A stretch of DNA of 55,149 nt, taken from positions 1 to 55,149 of the forward strand of contig CAXDRX010000010.1 in the NCBI GenBank assembly GCA_963991985.1, given 5' to 3'. The position numbers and the translations under genes are program-made. The notes under the pieces were generated by a model. The model was not told the DNA's origin and searched no databases. It saw only the letters and a program-made list of their open reading frames with translations. Positions 43,467-51,617 of the stretch are shown here, piece after piece (positions within the stretch are counted from its first letter, which is position 1; every line of letters starts with the position of its first letter). The DNA is from MED-G17 sp963991985. Lineage in GTDB: Bacteria; Bacteroidota; Bacteroidia; NS11-12g; UBA9320.

Positions 43467-44807
43467 ATGAAAAAAGAGGTATTGGTTATTGGTGCTGGAA
43501 AGTCTACTCAATTTTTGCTCAATTACCTTACAGCGTATTCTAAAAAAAATGGCAGTCTTATCTATTTGGCTGATATAGACGAGCAGTTGCTCTTTGAAAA
43601 AACAAAAGGAACCAAAATAAAACCCGTTTTACTGGACGTTGAAAATGATGAAAAGTGCAAAGAAATTATTTCAGGGAAAAGTTTGGTTGTGAGTATGTTG
43701 CCTGCCAATAAGCACCTTACAATAGCCGAAATATGCCTCTCTGAAAAAGTCCATCTTCTTACGGCATCTTACATAAGTGATGAGATCAAAAACCTTCACA
43801 ATCAAGCTCAACAAAATGGCCTTATTTTTCTTAATGAGTTGGGCGTTGATCCTGGTTTGGACCATCTTTCTGCCATGCAAGCATTGGATGAATTAAGACA
43901 AAATGGGAACACAATCAAGGCATTTGAAAGTTTTACAGGAGGTCTTATGTCGCCCGAATCTGAGAATAAACCATGGAATTATAAATTCACCTGGAATCCA
44001 AGAAATGTTGTCTTAGCTGGGCAAGGAGGGGCGGTAAAATTTTTGCAAGAAAAAAAATACAAGTTTATTCCCTACCAAAAAGTATTTCGAAGAACAGAAA
44101 TTATTGAAATAGACGGTTTCGGAAAATTTGAAGGTTACGCCAATAGAGATTCCTTGAAATATCAAAGTACTTACGATTTAAAAGATATTGATACTTTATA
44201 CCGAGGTACCCTCCGAAGGCCGGGGTTTTGCAAGGCATGGGATCTTTTTGTACAGCTAGGCCTTACTGATGACAGCTACATCGTTCCCAATTCGAAGCAA
44301 ATGACACACCGAGAATTTTTAAATACTTTTTTGGCTTATCACCCAACAGATTCTGTAGAAATAAAACTCAGACAATATTTATCACTTCAACAAGATGATA
44401 TCGAGTTATGGGAAAAGCTTACAAGTTTGGATTTGTTCGAGGATATTCCAATAGGGATAGACAATGCCTCACCTGCAAAAATTTTAGAATCTATTCTAAA
44501 AAAGAAATGGACGATGTTAAGTCAAGACAGGGATATGGTGGTTATGTGGCATAAAATAAATTATCAATCTGAAACTGGAAACCTGCACGAAAAACAACTT
44601 TATATGGTTGCAATCGGAGAGGACGAAAACAAAACAGCGATGGCCAAGACAGTTGGTTTGCCTTTAGCCATGGGTGCAAAACTAATTTTGGAGAGAAAAA
44701 TTAACCAAACTGGGGTTATTCTCCCTACACAGAAGCAGATTTATCAACCAATATTAAATGAATTACGAGAATTTGGAATTCATTTTAAGGAAAAAGTCAT
44801 TCTATAG
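43467..44807 (+). CDS. Saccharopine dehydrogenase family protein
   Basis: The 446-residue protein has an N-terminal Rossmann domain (VLVIGAGKSTQFLLNYL) and the SDH-like C-terminal domain with NELGVDPGLDHLSAM, FESFTGGLMSPESENKPWNY and RGTLRRPGFCKAWDLFV, all features of saccharopine reductase/dehydrogenase. It could work in lysine catabolism (saccharopine to glutamate and aminoadipate semialdehyde). The partner lysine-ketoglutarate reductase is not in view. It converges on the DUF4249 gene, overlapping it by 11 bases. Confidence 0.85.
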   Translation: MKKEVLVIGAGKSTQFLLNYLTAYSKKNGSLIYLADIDEQLLFEKTKGTKIKPVLLDVENDEKCKEIISGKSLVVSMLPANKHLTIAEICLSEKVHLLTASYISDEIKNLHNQAQQNGLIFLNELGVDPGLDHLSAMQALDELRQNGNTIKAFESFTGGLMSPESENKPWNYKFTWNPRNVVLAGQGGAVKFLQEKKYKFIPYQKVFRRTEIIEIDGFGKFEGYANRDSLKYQSTYDLKDIDTLYRGTLRRPGFCKAWDLFVQLGLTDDSYIVPNSKQMTHREFLNTFLAYHPTDSVEIKLRQYLSLQQDDIELWEKLTSLDLFEDIPIGIDNASPAKILESILKKKWTMLSQDRDMVVMWHKINYQSETGNLHEKQLYMVAIGEDENKTAMAKTVGLPLAMGAKLILERKINQTGVILPTQKQIYQPILNELREFGIHFKEKVIL

Positions 44808-45666
44808 TATCTCTTATTTCAGCATAACAACAAAACATGCCCAAACCATTTTTTACATTGGTGAAAGCGTTTATTGGCAGTGACAACACATCACCGTATC
44901 GATAAGTATTTTGGGAAATTGACAAAAGGAAATTGTAGTGATTATAGGATATTTTCCTGAGGATTACTTCTCTCAAAAGATTTTTATGTTTTGCAGCCTT
45001 ATCTAAAACATTATTCAAAGAAATAGTAAAATCGAGAACTTCATTCTGCTCACGATTCCAGTGGAAGATACGGTAATCTTGCCCAAGATTATTGATAGGC
45101 CTTGGATTGTCAAAAAAAAGATTATTGCTGCTAAAATTGATGGGAATTGTTCGAACGATAGAATCATAATACACCCCGCCCAGTTCGGTTTCATATTCCA
45201 TCCAAGTTTCAAAAACTTCAAATTGATAATAGTTCTCCACTTGTTGATTTTTAAGGGTAATTTGTATTCTATTTTTATCCGCTTGGTAAAAGGAAACATT
45301 TTCTTTTTTCAAACCTATTGGACAAATATCAATGCTCTCAAAAAATTGACCATCAACCTCTCCAATAAGTTCTATGGTGTCTAATTCGGATATTTTGCTT
45401 GGATTGCTGTAACTGTTGGAGTCCATAAGGAGAGCATATTGTAAATCATTTATTGAAAGTTTTAGGTTCCCTTTTTCATTTTTCAAATGGGCATCTAATG
45501 GGGAGGTAGATTGGAAAATGGAAAAAGAAATTTCTTCTCCCACTTTTAGAAATCCAGAGACCACAGGGATTCCCTTTTCTTGTGGTAACTCAACTTCTGG
45601 ATTCCAATCACCACAAGCCACAAACAAGAAAACAAAAAGCAAAAATTTACTTGAACTTAATGGCAT
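44797..45666 (-). CDS. DUF4249 outer-membrane lipoprotein
   Basis: The 289-residue lipoprotein has a lipobox at LFVACGDW (Cys18). The DUF4249 traits are an N-terminal VVSGFLKVGEEISFSIF, a beta-rich middle, and a C-terminal FTNVKNGLGMFCCYAE. In Bacteroidota this family is usually found next to a TonB-dependent receptor with an STN domain, as here. It may cap the receptor like SusD, but that is inference. The start overlaps the receptor gene end by 20 bases. Confidence 0.8.
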   Translation of the reverse strand: MPLSSSKFLLFVFLFVACGDWNPEVELPQEKGIPVVSGFLKVGEEISFSIFQSTSPLDAHLKNEKGNLKLSINDLQYALLMDSNSYSNPSKISELDTIELIGEVDGQFFESIDICPIGLKKENVSFYQADKNRIQITLKNQQVENYYQFEVFETWMEYETELGGVYYDSIVRTIPINFSSNNLFFDNPRPINNLGQDYRIFHWNREQNEVLDFTISLNNVLDKAAKHKNLLREVILRKISYNHYNFLLSISQNTYRYGDVLSLPINAFTNVKNGLGMFCCYAEIRDTIE

Positions 45667-48238
45667 ATTGAACTCCTGGTAAAAATCTAAAAAATGAGCG
45701 TTGTTTCAAAACAGTTTTCCCTTCTGAATTGATGCCAAAATATGCGTACATAGGGTTTGGGTATCCGTAGACATTGAATAAGGAAAAAGTCCATTCAGAC
45801 ATTCCCCACGATTTGTTGATATTTTTTTTGAAGCTGACATTCAAACTGTTATAATCCCTTAATTGAAAATTGTTTCTTCTTTGAAGATGATGGATGGGAA
45901 CTTTCCCGCTGGGTGTTCGAAGATTGTAATGGACGGTGGGAAGACTAATGAAATTTCCAGATATCCATTGCCAATTGGAGGAAAAAAACCACTGGTTGGT
46001 CAACGGAAAATTTAGGAAAATTCCCAAATTATGGGCCCTATGGTATTTGGATAAAAATCGTTTTCCTTGATTCAATTCATCAAACTGTCGATCACTTTTG
46101 GATAGGGTATAGGAAATCCAACCTTGTAATTTACCGATATTTTTTTGTGCCAAGCATTCAATCCCAAAAGCACGTCCCTCTCCCGAAGCAAATGTCTTTA
46201 ATGAATTTGTGTGGACGAAAATTCCTGATTCGTTTTTGTATTCTAAAATATCGTCAAAACTTCTATGATAGGCTTGTATGGAATAGTTATATTTCTTCTT
46301 TTTGAGCGAGAAGCCAAGGGCAAATTCTTGCATCGAAGATGAGCCAAATGTTTGATTGGCAGGTATCCATAAGTCTATCGGTATTCCTGTTGTGTTGTTC
46401 GGGATTTGGTGGACAAATTGGTAGATTTTTGAATAATTCAAATTCAAAACCCAATTTTCAAAGCCTGAATATTGAAATCCAATTCTTGGTTGCCAATAAG
46501 ATGTCCATGTTTGATTGTCTGTTCTAAAAAAATCTTGCCGAATACCTAAATTGGTTTGGAAATGTTTTGAATAAATTTTGTTTTCAATGAAAAAATAGGG
46601 TTGTAAAGTTGAAGACTGAAAACTTTTATAGGAAGAGTCATATATAACTTCTTGATCTCTGCTTAAATAGTATTGATTGTTTTGTGGACTAAATTGTCGA
46701 TGAACCATACCAAAGCCTGTTTTGATGACATAATTGTTGATGACCAAAATATCCAGCGAAGATTTTACTGCATTCTGTATAAGCAAAGAATTGTAAGCAT
46801 ATTGAGAAGTGCTGTTAAGTGTGTCAATCGCTGCAAAATTGAAAGAAACATAGTTGGCAAAAGAAATTTTTCGCTCCGAACGACTTACAACCGTATTTAG
46901 GAAAGCTCCATTATTGAATTGATGATTCCATGTGATGCCACCGTTTAGACCATGCCAATTGAGATTGGTACTCCTTACTTCTTCAAATGCACTTTGACTT
47001 TGTCTAAATTCAGTTTCATAAAAGCCTTTGTCATTTTGGGTAAAAAGTTGTAGCGAAAGTTTGTTTCTGTTATCCACTTTGTGATGTATTCCAAAACTCA
47101 CATCATAGAAATAGTATCCCAATGATTCGGTAATTTCCCTTTTGTTTTGAAAAACAGGAGGTAAGCCCAAAAGTAGATCGAGATAACTTCTTCGTGCAGA
47201 GAAAGAAAATGTTGTTTTGTTACTATTTCTTTTCAAGGGTCCTTCGGCCAAAATATCGGCTGAAAGCAACCCAATTTGTGCTTCAAAATGCCTTCGTTTT
47301 GTATTGCCTTTTTTGCTCTGTAGGGCAAAAACTGAGGACAGATTTCCACCATATTCTGCAGGAATATCGCCTTTGAGAAGGGTTAGTTTTTGTAAACTAT
47401 TGGTGCTAAAAGCAGAAACAAAACCCAAAACATGAGTAGGATTAAATATCTGTATGTCGTCGAGCAAGTATTGATTTTGATCCGGATTTCCTCCACGGAC
47501 AGATAGTCCAGTTGGGCAATTGATATTGGCTTGTATTCCGGGCATCATTTGAAGAGATTGCAAGATGTCATCATGGCCAAAAGCTTGTGGAACCTTTGCC
47601 ATTCCCTTGCCATAAATAGATATCTTATTGAGGGATTGATGTTCTAAAGTTCTTTGATTTTCTTTATTAAACACCCAAACATTGTCCAGAATATTCAAAG
47701 AAACCAATCCAATCTTTATTTCTTTTTGTCCGGGCATTAACCATACTTCTTTGGATTTGTATCCCACATAACGCACATCAATTTTAAGACTGTCTTTGGT
47801 GCTTATTTGAAAATATCCATAGTTGTTTGAAGGAATGGTTTGCTGTTTTTTTGTCAAATAAATCTCTGCACCGGCAAGTTGCTCTCCTGTTTCAAGATCA
47901 TAGATGTATCCCACCACCAATTTTCTTTTTTTCGGATGGTAAATCAATATATTGTTTTGTCCGATGGTTTTAATTTTTAGCCCATTTTCTTTTAAAATAG
48001 GTTTGATGATCTCCTTAACGGATTGATTGTGAAATACTTTTGAACCGATGGAAACATGTTCAATAATTTTGTCCTCAAATGAAAAATTGCACCCTGCTTT
48101 TTGCTCCAGCAATCCCAAAAAATCTTGCAATTTTCCACCTTCAAAGCGGAAGCTAATTTTCCTCGTAGTCTTGGATTGGGCAAATCCAAAGTGAAAAATA
48201 AATACAAAAGAGAGGAAACAGACTAAGTAACGAAACAC
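45647..48238 (-). CDS. TonB-dependent receptor with STN signalling domain
   Basis: The 863-residue outer-membrane transporter has a signal peptide (to FGFAQ), then an STN domain (FEGGKLQDFLGLLEQKAGC and following, residues about 30-100). A carboxypeptidase-D-like domain follows (YIYDLETGEQLAGAEIYL). The plug carries LQSLQMMPGIQANINC and LSVRGGNPDQNQYLLDDIQI. The rest is a 22-strand barrel. The STN domain suggests it signals to the FecR protein upstream. The ligand is unknown. Confidence 0.9.
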   Translation of the reverse strand: MFRYLVCFLSFVFIFHFGFAQSKTTRKISFRFEGGKLQDFLGLLEQKAGCNFSFEDKIIEHVSIGSKVFHNQSVKEIIKPILKENGLKIKTIGQNNILIYHPKKRKLVVGYIYDLETGEQLAGAEIYLTKKQQTIPSNNYGYFQISTKDSLKIDVRYVGYKSKEVWLMPGQKEIKIGLVSLNILDNVWVFNKENQRTLEHQSLNKISIYGKGMAKVPQAFGHDDILQSLQMMPGIQANINCPTGLSVRGGNPDQNQYLLDDIQIFNPTHVLGFVSAFSTNSLQKLTLLKGDIPAEYGGNLSSVFALQSKKGNTKRRHFEAQIGLLSADILAEGPLKRNSNKTTFSFSARRSYLDLLLGLPPVFQNKREITESLGYYFYDVSFGIHHKVDNRNKLSLQLFTQNDKGFYETEFRQSQSAFEEVRSTNLNWHGLNGGITWNHQFNNGAFLNTVVSRSERKISFANYVSFNFAAIDTLNSTSQYAYNSLLIQNAVKSSLDILVINNYVIKTGFGMVHRQFSPQNNQYYLSRDQEVIYDSSYKSFQSSTLQPYFFIENKIYSKHFQTNLGIRQDFFRTDNQTWTSYWQPRIGFQYSGFENWVLNLNYSKIYQFVHQIPNNTTGIPIDLWIPANQTFGSSSMQEFALGFSLKKKKYNYSIQAYHRSFDDILEYKNESGIFVHTNSLKTFASGEGRAFGIECLAQKNIGKLQGWISYTLSKSDRQFDELNQGKRFLSKYHRAHNLGIFLNFPLTNQWFFSSNWQWISGNFISLPTVHYNLRTPSGKVPIHHLQRRNNFQLRDYNSLNVSFKKNINKSWGMSEWTFSLFNVYGYPNPMYAYFGINSEGKTVLKQRSFFRFLPGVQYAIKFK

Positions 48239-48258
48239 CTTTTTCGGTGTAAAGGTAT

Positions 48259-49167
48259 CTAATTAAAAATAATTTGTTTGTCTATTTTTTGAGGTCTAAG
48301 TTGAGTGATGGTCGCCAAAGCTTGGGCCAAATGGTCGAGATCAGTGCTGTTCAACTTTAAAGTGATCTTTTTGTTGAGATAAGTTTTAGGAAATGACATT
48401 TCTACACCAAATCTACTTTGCACGTCTTTGCAGATATTGCTGATCTTTTCATTTACGTATGAAATTTTATTTTCTTTCCATGCAAAGTCTTCATCCAATT
48501 GCATTTTGTCTTGCTGCCAAATTCCATCAATCTTTTCAAGCGTCATGCCTTTGAGAATTTGGTGCAGATTTCCTTTGTTGTCGAAGAGGTGTACCAAACC
48601 TTCCGAGACAGAAACTTTGAAAAAGTTTTCTCTTGCTCTTAAGTTAAAGGATGTTCCGACTACCTTCAATGAGTTGTCTGCAAATTCAATCCAAAATGGT
48701 TTATTACTATTGGTAACAACATCAAAAAAACCTTCTCCATCTAAATTTATTTTTCGAATATTTTCATTGAAGTCATCTGATATGATCATTTTGCTTTGTG
48801 CATTCAATACAATTTGAGAACCATCGGGGAGGGCAACATTTTTGGTTTCCCCAATGTCGGTTGACCATTCTTTGGGTTGGGAAGAGAAGAGCAAAGAAAC
48901 AAGACCAATGACAAGCAAAAAAGAGGCAGCGACATAGATTGGGTTCCATGTCTGTTTTTTTTCATCCCTTTTCTTCAAAAGAATGTCCCATGTTTTGTTT
49001 TTATTTTTTGTTGATGGGATATCCCAGTCCTGAAAAAGCATTTTTCTAAAGAAATCCAAGGAATCTTTATTTTCTGGTAAATCTGCCAATTTAGAAAAGT
49101 CACGAACCTCTTCGGGAGTCATTTCATTCAGCAAATAGCGAGCGATATTTTCTTCATTAAAAATCAA
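48259..49167 (-). CDS. FecR-type anti-sigma factor
   Basis: The preferred start is TTG at 49167 (302 residues, ILFNEEN-type opening). A GTG at 49251 would add 28 residues that look noncoding and overlap the 58-residue ORF, and an ATG at about 49122 would be short. The cytoplasmic N-terminus has IARYLLNEMTPEEV, the transmembrane helix is IYVAASFLLVIGLVSLLF (about 76-94), and the FecR core starts at TDIGETKNVALPDGS. A C-terminal domain with LNKKITLKLNSTDLDHLAQA resembles STN and likely meets the receptor. Confidence 0.88.
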   Translation of the reverse strand: MIFNEENIARYLLNEMTPEEVRDFSKLADLPENKDSLDFFRKMLFQDWDIPSTKNKNKTWDILLKKRDEKKQTWNPIYVAASFLLVIGLVSLLFSSQPKEWSTDIGETKNVALPDGSQIVLNAQSKMIISDDFNENIRKINLDGEGFFDVVTNSNKPFWIEFADNSLKVVGTSFNLRARENFFKVSVSEGLVHLFDNKGNLHQILKGMTLEKIDGIWQQDKMQLDEDFAWKENKISYVNEKISNICKDVQSRFGVEMSFPKTYLNKKITLKLNSTDLDHLAQALATITQLRPQKIDKQIIFN

Positions 49168-49181
49168 AGGGAATATAATGA

Positions 49182-49358
49182 TTAAGCGTTTTGAAGGGTC
49201 TGTGCAATAAACTGTAAGGTATTGTATTGGGTTGGATTTTGAGTCAACCACTGCTCAATGGCTTTATTTTCTTCCTCGTTGCACCTTTTCAAGACATAAC
49301 GAGCCAAAACGCTTCCACTCAAATAGTATTCTAATGGCATTTGAATAGATAAACACAT
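49182..49358 (-). CDS. Stand-alone FecR N-terminal-like peptide (58 residues)
   Basis: ATG at 49358 opens 58 codons ending TAA at 49184-49182, 14 bases before the FecR start and 16 bases after the sigma gene. The part LARYVLKRCNEEENKAIEQW followed by LTQNPTQYNTLQFIAQTL shares the ARYxL, EE, W/L and ...LxF pattern with the N-terminus of FecR just downstream. It lacks the membrane helix and FecR core. It could be a free sigma-binding domain arising by partial duplication. Chance is possible, but frame length, placement and similarity support it. Confidence 0.55.
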   Translation of the reverse strand: MCLSIQMPLEYYLSGSVLARYVLKRCNEEENKAIEQWLTQNPTQYNTLQFIAQTLQNA

Positions 49359-49374
49359 TGTTGTGGTAAAACCC

Positions 49375-49869
49375 CTATCGAGGATTGAAAATTTTTTTCC
49401 TTAAACTTTTGAGGGCATTGCCCATCTGATTTTCAACTGTTTTTGGGGAAATATCCAATATGTCGGCAATTTCTCTGTAGGTAAATTCAAAATACCGATT
49501 CATAAGAAAAACACGTTTTGTTTTTGGTGGTAGTTGTTCGATAGCAATTTTCACTTGGTGAGCGAATTCTAGAGATTCCAATTGGTTGGTTTGATTTTCA
49601 GTTCCCAAATAGTTCACCAATTGGTCTATACTTTGTGTGTCTATGTTTTTTTTTCTTAAAAAATTCAAGCAGGCATTTTTGGTGCTTTTGAAAAGATAAG
49701 TTTTCATTCCCTGAATGGAAAGGTGGTCCCTTTTTTGCCAAACCTTTATAAAAACATCTTGTACAACTTCCTCCGAATCTTCAGTTCTCGTCAAATAGGT
49801 TCGGGCAAGATATACAAGGGAATCGTAATGATTGTCAAAAAGAGAACGGTATTCTTCAGGATGAATCAA
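49375..49869 (-). CDS. ECF RNA polymerase sigma factor
   Basis: The 164-residue sigma-70 type factor has region 2 (DSEEVVQDVFIKVWQKRDHL) and region 4 (FTYREIADILDISPKTVENQ). The C-terminus is the short form seen in Bacteroidota ECF/FecI-like groups. No ATG is available near the start: the frame has a TAA two codons before a TTG at 49869, which is taken as the start. It should be held by FecR until the receptor is occupied. Confidence 0.92.
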   Translation of the reverse strand: MIHPEEYRSLFDNHYDSLVYLARTYLTRTEDSEEVVQDVFIKVWQKRDHLSIQGMKTYLFKSTKNACLNFLRKKNIDTQSIDQLVNYLGTENQTNQLESLEFAHQVKIAIEQLPPKTKRVFLMNRYFEFTYREIADILDISPKTVENQMGNALKSLRKKIFNPR

Positions 49870-49982
49870 AAGTTAATTGCAAAGGTGTTGGGAAAGGGTA
49901 AAGTTCCACCAAAAGGTCAAAATTTCTATCAACACAATGCTTCTTTTGGTGCATAAATTATGCTACATTATTCAATTACATT

Positions 49983-49990
49983 TAAATTTG
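49983..49990 (+). promoter_or_regulatory. Possible -7 box for tRNA-Cys
   Basis: TAAATTTG matches TAnnTTTG and ends 7 bases before the tRNA 5' end, the expected place for a tRNA promoter. The TTG that would complete it is not at the standard distance. Confidence 0.45.
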
Positions 49991-49997
49991 TGGCTCA

Positions 49998-50068
49998 GGT
50001 CGGATGGCCGAGTGGCTAGGCAGAGGTCTGCAAAACCTTTTACACCGGTTCGAATCCGGTTCCGACCT
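49998..50068 (+). tRNA. tRNA-Cys (anticodon GCA)
   Basis: The 71-base cloverleaf is complete. The acceptor stem GGTCGGA (49998-50004) pairs with TCCGACC (50061-50067), with T as discriminator base. The anticodon loop CTGCAAA places GCA at 50030-50032, and the T arm contains GGTTCGAATCC. CCA is not encoded. The 3' end is the likely integration site of the element to the right. Confidence 0.95.
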
Positions 50069-50070
50069 CA
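50046..50070. mobile_element. Inferred attachment site (attL) at the tRNA-Cys 3' end
   Basis: Tyrosine recombinases often target the T arm and 3' end of tRNA genes. Here the tRNA 3' end lies 145 bases before an integrase gene in the same direction, and the gene content changes at this point. The matching copy would be at the far end, beyond the window, so the core cannot be confirmed from this sequence. Confidence 0.4.
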
Positions 50071-50126
50071 ATTGGTTAATTTTAACTTCCCTTATTTTAT
50101 CTCATTTACCTCTTAACCCTTTTATT

Positions 50127-50201
50127 TACAGTATACCTTGTCGAAAATAAGTTAGTAATTATTAAATGGAGTTAAATTTTACCGTATACCATACCGTATA
50201 C
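50127..50201 (+). repeat. Three TACmGTATAC sites before the integrase gene
   Basis: TACAGTATAC (50127-50136), TACCGTATAC (50180-50189) and TACCGTATAC (50192-50201) each hold the palindrome GTATAC. The last two are 12 bases apart, and all three lie between the tRNA and the integrase ATG. They fit arm-type integrase sites or an operator of the integrase promoter. Confidence 0.5.
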
Positions 50202-50215
50202 ATTCGCAGTATTTA

Positions 50216-51454
50216 ATGAAAGTTAAACTTTATTTAAGAAATAAAAATTCCTTAAAAGAAACTCCAATCAATATCAAATTAAGCTGGAAGAATAAAATAC
50301 AATTCTTTGGAACGGGAATTAAGGTTAAACCCAATAAATTCCTGCGAGATGGGAAAATTAGTTCAACAGTTGAAAATGCTGTGGAGAAAAATCAATTCTT
50401 GAAAAATAAAATGAGCCAAATCGCTGCATTATTTTACAATTTCTGTAATGAAAAGGGCCGGGAGCCAATTAACGGTCTAGAATTATCTAAATACATCAAC
50501 GAAAAAGAAATTGAAAAAAGGAGGAGGGAGACGCCTACAATCGAATTGCTTGATTTTTTTGAAATTTGTGCTTTAGAAAAAGAAAAAGAGCAAAGGGTAA
50601 AGGGTAAAGATATTACTCGAAATAATATTAGTAGTACTTATCGGCAAACAGCCAAACTTCTTAAAGAATTTAGCAACCAAAGCTATGTACAAATTAAATT
50701 TTGTGAAATAACAATGGATTTCTATTATGCTTTCGTCGATTTCTGTATGTATGAAAAAGAATATAGTACCAACAATATAGGAAAGCATATTAAAACCCTT
50801 AAAGCAGTCTTAAATAGAGCATTAGAAGATAATCATACTAATAATTTAACACATAAGAAAAAGGCATTTAAAGTTCTTGAAGAAGAAGTTGATAACATTT
50901 ACCTAAGTAGGGATGAGCTTATAGATTTGGAAGCCATTCATTTGGAAGGAGCGGAAGATAGTATAAGAGATGTGTTTTTGTTGTGCTGTTATTCGGGTTT
51001 AAGACTTGGCGATGCTCTAAATATTAATCCTAGTAATATTGACGAAAATGGTAGATTACGTATTAAAACATCAAAGACTGGTTTTACTGTAGTAATACCT
51101 AAATCAGATGTTTTAAATGCAATTCTTAAAAAGTACGAAAATCAAATCCCATATTATAGCAGTGTGGTATTTAATCGAAAAATTAAAGAAATCTGTAAAA
51201 AGGCTGGAATAATTCAAGAAGTCTTTATCAAAAAAAACTCAAAAGGCAGACAAGTCACGGTAAAAATGAAAAAATATGAATTGGTTAGTAGCCATACTGG
51301 AAGAAGAAGTTTTGCTACAAATGCTTATTTAGCTGAAATACCGACTTTAGATATTATGGCTATAACTGGTCACCAAACAGAAAAGTCCTTTCTTAAGTAT
51401 ATAAAGGTTTCAAAAAGCCAATTTGCCGAAAGGATTGAGGCCATAATGAATTGA
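50216..51454 (+). CDS. Tyrosine recombinase (integrase)
   Basis: The 412-residue protein has an N-terminal arm-binding domain (KVKLYLRNKNSLKETPINI), a SAM-like core-binding domain, and a catalytic domain. Active-site residues are Arg263 in YSGLRLGDAL, His360 and Arg363 in SSHTGRRSF, His386 in GHQ, and Tyr395 in FLKYIKV. This is the layout of integrases in Bacteroidota conjugative and mobilisable elements. It should recombine at the tRNA-Cys att site. Starts 145 bases after the tRNA; the ATG at 50216 is the only good start. Confidence 0.9.
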   Translation: MKVKLYLRNKNSLKETPINIKLSWKNKIQFFGTGIKVKPNKFLRDGKISSTVENAVEKNQFLKNKMSQIAALFYNFCNEKGREPINGLELSKYINEKEIEKRRRETPTIELLDFFEICALEKEKEQRVKGKDITRNNISSTYRQTAKLLKEFSNQSYVQIKFCEITMDFYYAFVDFCMYEKEYSTNNIGKHIKTLKAVLNRALEDNHTNNLTHKKKAFKVLEEEVDNIYLSRDELIDLEAIHLEGAEDSIRDVFLLCCYSGLRLGDALNINPSNIDENGRLRIKTSKTGFTVVIPKSDVLNAILKKYENQIPYYSSVVFNRKIKEICKKAGIIQEVFIKKNSKGRQVTVKMKKYELVSSHTGRRSFATNAYLAEIPTLDIMAITGHQTEKSFLKYIKVSKSQFAERIEAIMN

Positions 51455-51483
51455 GTAAACGAAATAATTTGTAAATTGCTTTT

Positions 51484-51591
51484 ATGGGATTTAAAGATTG
51501 GTTCAAAGTAAAAAGTAATAACGAGTCTGGATTTTTTTCGCAATCAGAAGCTCAAGTAGAAGCTAACGAATTATTGAAAAAAGCATTCTAA
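51484..51591 (+). CDS. Possible small ORF of 35 residues
   Basis: ATG at 51484 opens 35 codons ending TAA at 51589-51591, in the gap between the integrase and the nuclease genes. The product begins MGFKDWFKVKSNNESGFFS and continues as an acidic-polar helix ending LLKKAF. The opening MGFxxWFK looks like an amphipathic membrane-proximal start. No family was recognised. Confidence 0.4.
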   Translation: MGFKDWFKVKSNNESGFFSQSEAQVEANELLKKAF

Positions 51592-51617
51592 GTAAAATTT
51601 TATAACTTGGATTTGAT

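Noticed and set aside
49168..49251. FecR starting at GTG 49251
   Set aside because: The added 28 residues overlap the 58-residue ORF in another frame and do not resemble FecR N-termini.
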